DNA from: Gymnorhina tibicen
Lineage: Eukaryota; Chordata; Aves; Passeriformes; Artamidae
DNA: 64,000 nucleotides
Direction of reading: 5' to 3'
Assembly (NCBI GenBank): GCA_013399875.1
Contig: VXAZ01000981.1
Location: 310,001-374,000, forward strand
The position numbers were made by a program, and so were the translations under genes. This document shows, one piece after another, positions 52,086 through 63,764 of the stretch. The first letter of the stretch is position 1. Each line of letters opens with the position of its first letter. A model generated the notes under the pieces. That model was not told where the DNA came from. It was given only the letters and a program-made list of their open reading frames with translations, and made no database searches.

Positions 52086-52606
52086 TGTTGTAGTCCCCGA
52101 GCCACCAGCTGGGATGGCTGGGGAACCAGGGGGCTCAGCAGCTCGGTGGTGGGTGAATTCAGAGATCTAACACCCCCCACTAGTCAGCTGGCCAGGATCC
52201 CCTCACCTGGTCTTGTGACCTGTGTGAGGAGGGTCCCCCTGGTTGGTCAGCAGCCAGACAGTCACTCTAACCTTGGATCACACCACATTGGCCCTCAGCT
52301 GTTGTCCCTCCCCTGTCTGTGTCCCTTGATAAAGAACTTGGCGGGTGGAGCCCGTCCTCTTGCTACCTGGCCAGCCTGCGTGCCGGTCAGAATAAACATC
52401 GGATCCCTCGCAAGAGCCATCTCTGGACTCTTTACTTCTGATACCGCTCGAGCTAGCAAGCTCTGTGTGGGCTTGGCCGCGTGCCTCCATCGCACGGTGA
52501 GGGAGAAGCTGCATGCGAGGTGCCCGTACACCGCCAGGAGTTCCTGAGCCAGGAATTCTTAGGGAAAAGCAACAGTTTCCTCCACCAGCCAGGCCACACA
52601 GCGGCA
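52086..52606 (+). mobile_element. Solo LTR, ERVK-like, 521 bp
   Basis: The element starts TGTTGTAGTCCCCGAG and ends CACAGCGGCA. It is flanked by identical 6-bp duplications GATGAA (52080-52085 and 52607-52612). Six bases is usual for ERVK/alpha- and betaretrovirus-type integration, against five for the other LTRs here. A TATA-like TGATAAA at about 52327 and AATAAA at 52391 give plus orientation and place U3, R and U5. It has no internal coding sequence. It lies between ARAP2 and the putative DTHD1. Confidence 0.85.
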
Positions 52607-54154
52607 GATGAAGACAAAATTTCAGTCTAGAAGTTAATTATAAATAGGAGCTGCATGACTTCTGCTATATTCTCTGAAAGGCATAAGGGCTTTTGTATCC
52701 TAAAATACATTTAACCATATAGGAAGCTCATAGTAAACATGATAAGAATACCATCTTATCATCAGCTTGTATTTATCATTACAAAACCCTTTAAAAAGCC
52801 TTTTTTCCAGTGATTGATATTGACCTGATTTTTTTTTATCATCAGTCAATAAGAATAACCCTGTAAGTCTGTGTTTAAGTAAAGATGGAATAATATCATC
52901 AAACTGTAAAGGAACTAATCCTCAGGATATGAATACATCCCAGATTTCCACACTGTGTGGTTTGTCCTATGTCAGAATAGATGCTTGCCATATTTCTTAT
53001 TGTTTATTGAGTTTATAATGAAACTGTTTCAAACTAGTCAGAGATTTTCCAAATTTCAAATATTGTAATTTTTACACGTGTATATTTTTAAAACTATAGA
53101 TCAGTTCTATTTGCTGCATATTTATTCTATTTAAGAACTACAAATCCAGCTGCACAAACAGCCAATTGTTAAGATAAAATAGGGTAAACAACTGCTACTC
53201 CTTTCTTTATGGATGCCTTAAAAGTAGCTCTGATATTTACACGAAGTTTGTTGGCTATGTAAAAATGCACGGGAGACCTGAGTTTAGTTATGACTTTCAA
53301 TGAGATTATTTCACTTTCTCCTGGGAAAAAAAAACAAACAACCCACTTATTGAACCAAGTCCAAGCAACGTCTAAGTTCTGAACTTGGTCTTCTGCAATC
53401 GGTTCAGTCTCATTTGCTCCTCTTCAAAGCAGAGGTAATAAAATTCATCCACCACTCTCCTCAAGGTGTTGAGAAGGTTAAATATTTAGATTTTGGAGTT
53501 TATGAAGCATCATAAGAAATTATATGTTAGCTACACCTCAAATAACCAGCAGGTGAATATCTAGGCCTTTTATGATTTGAGCCTCACTATTACTGTTATA
53601 ACATTGATATTATTGTTAATAAAATATCTGGAATACTAACCTTGGAAATTAAATAATGCATTACAATTTTCATAAGCAGAGTTCTATCATGAGATAACAT
53701 TTACTCAGGGTAAGACAAAATGATACAAAGCTTCAGAAAAATGATAGGACTGCGGTTAATAATAAGCACTAGAGTTAAGTTCGGTTTTTGCATTTGCTAT
53801 CAACTGTTTGGGTGTCCTTGGGATTCCTCTCAGCCACTTATTCAATATATTATAAGTCAGTCACTTTCGTATGTCATACTGGATACCAACCTCCATTTTT
53901 ACTCAGACCTGTAAGCCAGTTTGACCCATACCACATATTTTAATGTAATAAATACTCAGTTTGATTTCCAGGAAACATCATAAAATAGTTCCCTGTACCA
54001 TATGATGGATTTTCAGACTACCATTTTATAAGATATTAAAGTAATTTTATACAGCTATGATAACACAATGATATTCAGTTTTGCCTTCTTCCTTTAATGG
54101 CTATAAGTTTGACCTTAATTCAGTCTATATTTTATTAAAACTACTGAGGGACTC

Positions 54155-54194
54155 ATGAAGTAGTCCCTTTAGCTATGAAGTAGTCCCTTTAGTT
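54155..54194. repeat. 20-bp tandem duplication
   Basis: ATGAAGTAGTCCCTTTAGCT is followed directly by a copy that differs only in the last bases (TTAGTT). Confidence 0.93.
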
Positions 54195-55570
54195 ATTTTG
54201 ATATTGATATATGACTTTTGAAACAAATGTGTAAAAATGGTTCCCCAGAGTACTCTTTACTAATTACTTTTACAATGTATTGGTGTTTTTCTTTCCTTTA
54301 CCAATTCTGGTGACAGTTAAGTCCGAATTAATTTTTTGGCTTACATATTGCGTATGGCACTCAACTGCACATGCAAAATTCTCTCAAGAAGTTATTAGAC
54401 TAATTGACATACTCTTTATTATCATGAATACACTTGTAAACCAACAATTTGCTCTAATTAGCACCTCTCTTATAGTGGTGATGGGTGTATTAGAAACCTT
54501 GAACTTTACTTCACTTTCAACAAAAGTCTGCAAAGACAGCAATTCAAAATACATTCCCTGGGACAACGTGAGGTTCCAGGAAGTTAAGAAAGCTCTATCT
54601 GTTGCCTTTTGCCAAAGCACACAATACTGGCCAGGCACTTGCCTGGAACTCCAAGCCTTGTCCTGGGCCTGTACCCAAACCTCTGGATACAGCCCTATGG
54701 GCTGGTGATCCCCCACTTCCCTAAGAACTGGTGCATGTTTTAACCTACAGACAAGCTGAGGGTTTTGTCGGTAGTACTGCTTTATTGAATTCACAAGCCT
54801 AGAAATGAAAGCAGACAAGCTCTTGCTGCAAATGAAAGGTGTCTAACCGAGAAAAATTAAAAATACCTGGCATCAATATCTCATTCTAGTTGCTGACTAG
54901 GGTTTCTCCAAGAAATCTGTCACTAGAAAATCTAAATCTAGTGGCTTTAATACTTTTTTCCAGAGTGTCTGTGTTCCAAGTAGGACCTTATTCTAGCAGT
55001 TCTCTCTCTCATTTATATTTAAAGGTTTTCAAGTTGTTTTTGAAGACAAATGCATCTTCAAAGCATGTGGCATGTTCAGGGTTTTTTTATTTCTTTGCTA
55101 TTGCTCTCATTTAGGGAATCTAGTTACCTTGACATAGCTTCCTGTCATCTTTGAGAAGTTTAATGGAGCATTCTTTAACTTATTTGAAAATAAATCCCTC
55201 TGAGGAAATTTCCCGCATGTCAAAGCGCTAAATTTATCCATATTTATCTTTTGCACAGTTCATTGAATTGCAATGAATCACACATCATTAAGATTTTATC
55301 TCCCCAGCACTGGCTTACTCGAACTCAACAGAAACCACATTTGACACTTTTAAAGATGTTATTAGATTTAAAGGTCACCATTTCAGGCACTTCCTTCTCT
55401 CTTTCATTTTAGTTGTTGCTTAAGCAAATTTGTCATGGAAAGTAATGAAATATAATAGACATCACAGAACTATTTCTAGAGGAAAAAATTTCCATAGTAC
55501 ATTCACAGTTGAAATTGTCTACAGTTAAATAAACTTTCACACTGTTATTTAGGTCTGATGAAACATATTA

Positions 55571-55757
55571 TCATAGAATCATAGAATTGTAGAATGGACT
55601 GAGTTGGGAGGGACTTCAAAGATCATCTAGTCCCACCCCTTGCCACGGGCAGGAACACCTTTCACTAGACCAGTTTGCTCAGAGCTCCATCCAAACTGGC
55701 CTTGAACACTTCCAGGGATAGTGTTCTCTGGAATAACTTCTCGGGACAACCTGTTCT
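55571..55757 (-). mobile_element. CR1 LINE 3' end fragment
   Basis: It begins with TCATAGAATCATAGAATTGT, the reverse complement of the CR1 terminal 8-bp repeats. It continues with GATCATCTAGTCCCACCCC and CACTAGACCAGTTTGCTC. This copy is better preserved than the one at 10951. It lies between ARAP2 and the putative DTHD1. Confidence 0.93.
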
Positions 55758-58700
55758 CTCTCTTCTGTTTTCTCTTTTCCTCACTGCTTTCTGCCCAACC
55801 AAAGAAAGCAACTCATGATAACTGACTCATTTCCCAGCATTCTGATGCTATCAAAGGTGCTAAACTGGAGGCTTACTGTATATACGAAAACCACTTTAAT
55901 AGAAAACTCAAAGTGAAGATACCCCATCTGTCCATGAATAAATTCTTGATTAAGTTTGAAGGTGAGAGGTATCAAGTCTTTGAAGTTTTACTATATAAAC
56001 CCCATTTCACAAACAGTTTCCTTAGTTTTCGGTCTCTTTTCTAAATAGCAAATTGAGCAACAGCCTCAAATGTAAAATGATAACTTTAAAGCAGACAAGC
56101 AAACTGGGTAGTACCAGGTGGTACTGAAATTACCAGTAGCCTTTTAGTTTATTTTAGATAAACAAAGAATGGCATAAGTATTCTGCCTACAATTTTGAAT
56201 TAGATTGCCATTTAAGAAACCTCATTCAAAGGTCTGTGCTTATGTTACAAAGTCCACTGAAATTCATGATAGCACAACATTCTATATCTAGATAGTTCTT
56301 TCTATCTTTTTCACCTTATTCTATACAGAAAATTTCATGCTTCCTTCAAACATTTCTTTGTACCAAGGTATCTCTTAAGAGCAATGAAGGTCTAACTCCA
56401 GTATTGAGGACAACAGTATAATGGACTGGGACTTTCTCATTATTAAAAGAAATACTATCAAGTGAAAACAACACTTTCATGTCATGTTTCTACAGCCTCT
56501 CCCTTTCTAAAATTTAATTAAGATTGCAATTAAATGAGTGTTACTTCAGTATTGGATAGAAAAGCCTGCAGTTTTTCTAGGTTTAATAACTACAAAATAC
56601 TACTGCTGATCACATGAAAAAGCCATTTTTCTTTCAAGAACTAGTTTTTCCTGAAGGTTATAATTAGGTTATTACTTATGCATTTTACAGTTCAAGGTGG
56701 ATTTCAGGCAGAGTAGATTTTCAAATGGTTTTCCAAGATTCTTTCCTGTAGAAGACTGTAAATAGGATAATACAGTATATGGATTTGAGAATATGTATTG
56801 ATATTTTTATCTTCTCCTTCATTCTCTACTATATTTTGTAGGTCTGTGCTCAAGTAGTAAAGAACAGATTCGATGAGCTTGAAGTTCCTCTTGCCATTCC
56901 AAGTATGAGCACATTGCCCACCAAAGATAAAAACTCAAAGTCCCAGTCTGCAGTCTCTTTGATAGATGATTATTTGTTCCCAGGGAATATTGTTCAAACT
57001 GCTTACAAATTGTTATCACCAATTAAACTAAAAGAGAACACATAAAGAATATCACCTGATTTCTATTTTTCCCCCATAGGTCACAAAGATAACCAAATGC
57101 TGTTGCTATGCAACTGGGCATAGATCAGGCTGAGAAATGAGAAAACCACAGTTAGCACCCTGAACTCATGATCTGGGTATTAGTTCTATCCTAGAACATA
57201 GCTTGTTTTTCAACAATGGGTGCCTGAAAGCTCCACAGAAGCTAAGTTGAATTTAACAGCCAACTTAGCCAATACCACCATGCATTTAAGTGAATATAGG
57301 TATAAAGACAGCCCCATACAGGGGTTTAGCACAGGCTCAGACTTCCTTCCCTCCTCAGCTCTGGAGTTTTGCTTTTCCTAATGTGAGGCTCTTGAACACT
57401 TGATTTGTAGTTAAAATTGCTTAAAGTCAAGTGCTGTGACTGCACTCAGAGACAGATACCTTTTTTAACCATGTTGCTTCATAATTACATATTTCAAAGG
57501 GATTATGTCTTTTTTCCATCACTGGTCCCTGTAATAGAGTGCTAAATGAAGCCTTTACATGAACATATGATGTAAATTCTATGGCACAGTGCATCTGCAG
57601 CACTTTCTTAGTTTTTCTTATACTATAATTGCTTTTTTACTTAGGCCTTAGAATACCAGAGATGGGAAGAAAAACCATTACAAGTATTTTCAAATATGAA
57701 TAGATCAATAAACACACCAAAATACATTCATTGTCACGTACTGAACTTTGCATTATATGCAGAGTATATAGACAGAACTTATTGGATCTGCACCACACAC
57801 TCTAATCTCTTTTCCTAGCAGAACAAAGTCCACTTCCTTTGTTATCAGCTATGCAACACTGCTAAGGTATTCTGAAAAGAACATGTATATCTGCTGAAGG
57901 CTAATTTAATTTAAATGTATAATTTGATCTCTATTTTTCTAAATTGGATATTTTGTTCTTCCTACATCCAAGGCTATTACTTAACATGGATGAAAAAGCT
58001 CTTTTTTAAAGGACTTTTCAAATACTTAGAGAATACAGTTAAATGTGAATGTAACCCAGGAATAGGAATTGATTTAAAACAAAATCAAGCACAAAGCCAA
58101 TTTATCCAATCTGGGTTTTTTTCTGCTGATGTAGCTTTGCTGAAGAGTAGGATCACTCTTTGGAAAATCAAATTGCAGTGGATAACTAAACTTTGAGAAT
58201 GAGTGCACAGGTCTTTTGTTATTATCTCTTTCACATAAATAATAAACAAACAAATAAATAAATAATATAAATAACATCACAAGACTTGAAAGAAACAAAA
58301 TCTAGTAACAATTCTACATTTATCACAGCTGGTTTTGCGCTTTTATTTCTTACATATAGTCTCAAATGATATTCATTTTCTTCCTTTTGCATTATATTAC
58401 CTACCTGTGCATAGGAGCCTACTTTTAACAGTTGGGTTGCTGGACACCCATGTCTCTTTTCTTGTGAGTCTTTATTGTGACAGTAATTAACTCATGTCAA
58501 TGGGCAGTGGATAACACGACAGCTTGTGTCTTCACTCTACCACTATGGGCCCAATTCTTTCTCAGTCAAAGGATGTATTTCAAGCAGGGATTTCCAGTGT
58601 GGCTGAGAATCCACAGTGGCCAATCCCAGAGATTTACTTCTGATCAGATATCCCTGGACTGGTTTTGTATGTCTCTTTGTGTACCTGTGTCTTTTTTACC

Positions 58701-61700
58701 TATGCTCAGATGTAGTAAAGGCTGAAAAAGCAAACTAAAGTTTCACTGTTTAACTTGACTGCTGGAGACTTGAGTAATACTGTACTTATCAAGTCTGCTT
58801 ATTCCTAAAGTCTCAACATCCTCATTGTAACTGGTGTGCTGCACAGTAAACCATCTCAGTAACTAATCCAGGTTGAATTAACTTCACAAAAGTACAAGCT
58901 TAAAGTGACTCCAGCATTTACTCTATGTTATAAATTTTATTCTTCCTAAATAACCTTTGTACTAAATTCTTTATCATATTGCATTGAAAGAACTTCCTCT
59001 TTCACAGGTGATATTACAATATTTTCTTGAGTGTACTCTATACTATATATTAATATAGGCAGTCATATATTTTCAGAGGATATACACTGCAATACGTCTG
59101 AATAACTTGTGTTGCCTTTCTTTGCCCTTCCTGTCTTCCTATTATATTTTACTAATTGCAGCAACATATTCTTTTACAATCTGTAGTGTTCAGAAAGTTT
59201 CAAAGCATGGCATAGCTAATCACCTGCACTCACCAGGTGGGGCTGATCCGGACCATGAAACCCCATGGGGGCATGCAGAGCCCTGAAAGCTACTACTGCA
59301 CCAACTGGATCTCTTTGGGCAAGAGCTGGTGTCAAGTAAAAACCACATGATTTTTCCAAAAAACTTTATCGTTACATTGTCTAATATCTGTCAATATGGT
59401 ACATAAACACAAGCATTAAATTATAAGGCTACTCAGTGAACAGCATCAAAGATTAAGAAATTCCATTTACATAATTTATCACCATTCTTCAACTAAGGAG
59501 AAACAGTAAATTGATAGCAAAATATAATAAATAGTCCAGCAGTGGGACTGAAACTAAGATAGGGTGTGGGACCTATTTTTTTTTTTTTTACTAAAACAGT
59601 GATTTTCCTATATGAATCATTGAATTTAGAGACCTTCAAATGCTGATCATCAGGCAGCCTAAATATACATTCTCTTTATGACTGCTGAAGAGTAAAAAAT
59701 CTGGTAGAGTCAACTGTAATTTAAGTGGCCATTACTGCCTCATTTTCTGTCACGAGATCCGGTATAGAATCCTGTGTTTAAAAATGAAATGTCTCCCAAT
59801 AGCGGTGCTTTTGAGGTAACAGTTTCTGTGAGAATGTAATTGTGTCTATAATAAAGTCTTATACAGACAACTCTACAATTGCATGCCCTTATACCATGAA
59901 ATCTTCACATTTTTACAAAAGCTTTTCTTTTTTGCTTGTTTCACTCATGTTTACAGGGAAGAACAATATAATTACTTCTTTATCTCTAAGGCTTGACATT
60001 GTTTTAACTACCCATTAAATAATCAGAGTAATTTCTCTTCTCTTATCGAATATGTTTTAGACAAATGTATTTTCTAAACTAGGCAATTTCTTCTTTTGAA
60101 TATGCACAGAAAATTTATACAGACTGAAGAGGAGTGAAATATATAATTTTTTTGACCAAAAAACCCAAACTGAAACAATTTGCTTATGGCAAAGAACATG
60201 AATATAGATCAGTTCTTGTCATATCTTATAAAACTGTAATTATAACAGGGTCTTATAGCAAGTTCCTGTAAGCTCTACAACATTCAGTGAGTAACATATT
60301 CTGACAACAGGTTCATTTATAATTATCTATTTCACGCAAGGTTACATTTTAAAAATTAGATCTCCTTTTACTTTTATTCAATCTAACATCTTTTTTCATA
60401 GCTCACATCTGCACATTGGTAATTGATTGAGTCATAAGTAATCTAAGGACATACATACATTGGAAAAGATCTGGAGCTGATGAATTCACCCATATTATGG
60501 TTAGGGGAACAATGTGGATTTACAAGAAGAGGTCAGTCAGTGCAATGCTACACAGTATTTACACATTAATGCATTCTTTAATTTTCTTTTTTTTTTCACT
60601 TGCGCATTCCAAAACTTCTGGGTGAAAAGATTACACTTCTTTTACTCTCTTTACGTGAAAGTATACATTCTCTTTGGGCTTCCCTTTTTACTAGGAAAAG
60701 TGGAGAAACTGAACCATCAGAAATGGTAAGTAGGTTAATGATTCACATAGCTTTTTTGTTAGCTGTGCCGTATTTTCAGTGTGATCAAACTATAATGAGT
60801 CAAAAGTAACTTTCCTTTTGAATAATTACAGTTAGTTCCTGCTCATAGATATTATTAAAGACACTTTCCATCTTTCATTATTAGTTTAGCATTTATACAG
60901 TGGTTTACATCTTCAAAGCACTCTGCTGACATTACCTTATTAGTTCTTGCAATGCTTAGATGCAATTTTTGGTGTGTTTTTATATCTCAATCCTATTTTA
61001 GTTGCTATTTAAAGTTGCATTAATTATATTTACAGTGGGCCATAAAAAAGAATGTTTAGTAGGAAAGCCACAATACCAACAATTTCTGCAGTACATTTCT
61101 TAAATTATAAAATATTTTGGTGTGATACCTCAGATGAAGCCCAGTACTGAACTCTGCTAATGAGGCTTTCAGGCATCTCCTCCCCTAGCTCATCACACAA
61201 CACAATGTAAATTAGCATCAGTAAGAGAATGTCAGTGATGTACTTCTACTTGTTCTTATTGCCGTCCTGGTGAGACATCTTGTCCTGCTGGGTGAAATGG
61301 AATTCATTGCAAATGCTGTCCTTGAAGTACCAGTGCTCAAATTTCGTTTACTGAAGACAGTGACCAGCACAGAAGCCCTGTCAGGCACTAGCCCTGCTAC
61401 TTCCCAGGTTGCCTCCAGGAGCACATGGTTCTGAGCTCCTCCAAAAGCAGTCTGCCCGCTTTCATGGGGGTATTCATGGGAGTGTGGTATTTGAGGTACT
61501 CTTACTCATAGTTTAGTGCTTTTTCCCCATGAACGCTATATAGTAAGTTGTTCTTACCACATTTAAGCTTAGTGACCTCATGTTTTTCTCCTAAGCTTGC
61601 TTTTCAACTTCTAAAGTGTCAAACAAAAGTTCAGTCATTAGTTATTTGAACATTTAACTGATAACCTTTTTTTTTTTACATTTCTTCCCCTGTTATATAA

Positions 61701-62127
61701 ACACCCCCCAGAAATAACTGCAAGTTTCTTTAAACATCTATGGCTAATAACTGTATTCTCTAACCACAAAATTAGATTTGTAGAATCTTGTATTGCTGAA
61801 ACATCCATATAATTCAAATACATCATCCACACTTCATGGCAGCTTGGGGCTGTCCCACCTATTTGATGTCTATGAACAACAAATAAAATGCAGTTGTCAG
61901 AAAACAGTGTCGAATGACCTACAGCATTTCATGTCATACTGCAGTGAAAATACTTCCTCATTGTTGGTGCGTATATAATTATAAATAATCAATTAAGCTT
62001 GATTTCATAGGTACTGATCATTTGTAGCCACTGAAGTAAGAAATTGCTCAGATACCCTGAAATTTTAAGTCACTGCTACATAACTGAGTTACATAACCTC
62101 CCTTAAAGGTGCATGGTGTACACTGGC

Positions 62128-62188
62128 GTCTCCTGGCAATCCTTGCCTGTAGTTACAGAACAGCCACTCCTTCCTGTCACCTAGTAAC
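62128..62188 (+). promoter_or_regulatory. Pair of X-box-like (RFX) motifs upstream of the putative DTHD1 start
   Basis: GTCACCTAGTAAC at 62176-62188 fits the X-box consensus RYYNYY-N-RRNRAC completely. GTCTCCTGGCAAT at 62128-62140 fits with one mismatch in the last base. They lie 178 and 226 bp before the ATG. RFX factors bind X-boxes in promoters of ciliary genes. That this region is a promoter is inferred. Confidence 0.4.
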
Positions 62189-62365
62189 TTTTTAATAGTC
62201 AACATAGAGTTTCTCAGCTAAAGTTTGGTTTGTGGAATACAGTACTTTTGAAATTTCTGTTTAGTCTAGAAATGCCAAACAGTGTAGTAGCCTGAACCAA
62301 GGACAACAACTCGTGGAAGTGTTTGAGCAGAAAAAAGAATTGTAGTAGCATATTCTGAACATAAA

Positions 62366-62642
62366 ATGGATATGGCTGAAAGTAAGATTACACCTGCAGG
62401 GAAATCAGGACAAGTGATAGGAAAAATCTGTTACCTGAACTTGCTAGTGAGAGACGTGCTTTTGAAAAGTGATCTGGATAAAGAAGGTATGGAGGAGTAT
62501 GTGCTTGGACTGAGCTCTTTAGTGAAAGAGCTGAGCAGATCTCTCAGCCAGCAGCTGGAGAACGTTACAGAAATTATTCAAGAGACCTGCCGCTTGCTGA
62601 GTGCTCTCCATGATAAACACAAGGAACTGACTGGAAGTCCAG
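62366..62642 (+). CDS. DTHD1: First coding exon of a gene divergent from ARAP2, probably DTHD1
   Basis: The ATG at 62366 lies in a strong context (A at -3, G at +4) and opens 92 codons plus one base up to a candidate donor CAG|GCAAGT, a GC-type donor at its best consensus. GT donors a few bases on (AA|GTATGG, CCT|GTAAAC) are alternatives. The protein is leucine-rich and likely helical: MDMAESKITPAGKSG, then LNLLVRDVLLKSDL, LGLSSLVKELSRSLSQQLE and ETCRLLSALHDKHKEL. I do not recognise a domain. The name rests on gene order: in human, DTHD1 lies next to ARAP2 and is transcribed away from it, exactly as here. DTHD1 is a death-domain protein whose death domain is near the C-terminus, so it would not appear in this exon. 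Confidence 0.5.
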
Positions 62643-62926
62643 GCAAGTATGGAAGGACTTACCTGTAAACAGACAGACTGGGTATATTAGATGCTGAGTT
62701 CTGCTGTCTGATGATGCTGGGGGACCTTAATTTTCATTTGTTAGTATTTCAGTACTTGGTAATTCATTAGACAAATTAATTCATATTCCCACAGTTGTAT
62801 CAAACCGTTTTTGAGTCCATTCCATGAGATTCAATATGAGACTCATAATTCTCATTATGTGACCAAAAGATGTATAAAAGTAAAATTAACTAAACAGAAC
62901 TGTTCGAAGTTTTATGTACACTATAC

Positions 62927-63662
62927 TTTAGTGGGGTTATCTTGGCCGGACACCAGATGCCCACCCAGAAACTTACTATTCCCTCTTCAACAGGAAAAGG
63001 AAAGAAAATAAGACAGAAAAAATCCTGGGTTGATATAGAGAAAATCACTTAAAATTACCATCATGGACAAAATAGACTCAACTTAGGGAAAAAATTAATT
63101 TAATTTATTGTCAATTTAAATAGATTTGGATAGTGAGATGCAAAGGTAAAAAATTGAAACAAGACCTTTCCTCCACTCCTTCTTTTTTCCACGCTCAACT
63201 TCACTCCTTCATTCCCAATTCCTTTACCTCTTCCCCTTCCCGAGGAGTGCAGGGCAATGGCAAATGGGCAGTCAGTCCATAACAGTTCCCTCTACGCTCC
63301 TTCCTGCCTACTCTTTTCCATGCTCCACTGTGGGCCCTTCCCATGGTCTGCAGTTCCTGTCAGGAAAAATTGGATTCCAAACAGAATGCAGCTCCTTCAG
63401 GGAATACCTACTTTCCTTGGCATGGGGTCCTCCCCATGCTGCAGGATATCTGCTCCAGTTTACTCTCCCATGGTCTGCAAGGGAATCTCTGCCCTGTGTC
63501 TGCAGTACTTCCTCTTCCATTTTCTCTGACTTTGTTGTTTGCAGGGCTGGTTCTCACACTTTTTCCTCAGTCCTCACTCTTCTCTGGTGTTCTTGTACTT
63601 TCTTAAATATCTTTTCACAGAGGCTTTGCTCCATGCTCAGCTCAGTCCTGCAGTAGCTGGTC
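62927..63662 (-). mobile_element. Degraded LTR of the same family as 14156-14434
   Basis: The start (GGACACCAGATGCCCACCC) matches the start of the 14156 element (GTCAGATGCCCACC). It continues through an AT-rich block with ATTAATTTAATTTATTGTC and a run of imperfect CTGCAG/CTCCAG-containing repeats typical of avian LTRs. The plus-strand start is the U5 end, so the orientation is minus. No clear target duplication or 5' LTR end is visible and the right boundary is approximate. Open frames here are not genes. Confidence 0.6.
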
Positions 63663-63764
63663 AACAACACATTAACAAACATTTATCAAAGAAGAAGAGA
63701 AAACTAACATTTCTGTCTAATGTCTATTAGCATTAAACCTCAAAAGAGGAGTATCCAACAGCCT

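Larger units (their letters stand above)
49950..62127. other. Intergenic region between ARAP2 and the putative DTHD1
   Basis: About 12 kb of AT-rich DNA. It holds the ERVK-like LTR at 52086 and the CR1 end at 55571. It also has small tandem duplications at 51681 and 54155, an open stretch on both strands at 54280-54818 and a decayed coding-like segment at 61112-61512. No intact gene was recognised. Confidence 0.7.

Noticed and set aside
52146..52547. 133-codon plus-strand frame
   Set aside because: It is entirely inside the ERVK-like LTR and shows no retroviral protein similarity.
57102..57114. Palindromic GTTGCTATGCAAC, considered as an X-box
   Set aside because: The half-site spacing and the right half (TGCAAC) do not fit the RFX consensus, and it is 5 kb from the putative start.
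63257..63730. Several overlapping frames of 60-130 codons
   Set aside because: They fall mostly inside the degraded LTR at 62927-63662, whose imperfect CTGCAG/CTCCAG repeats leave frames open.
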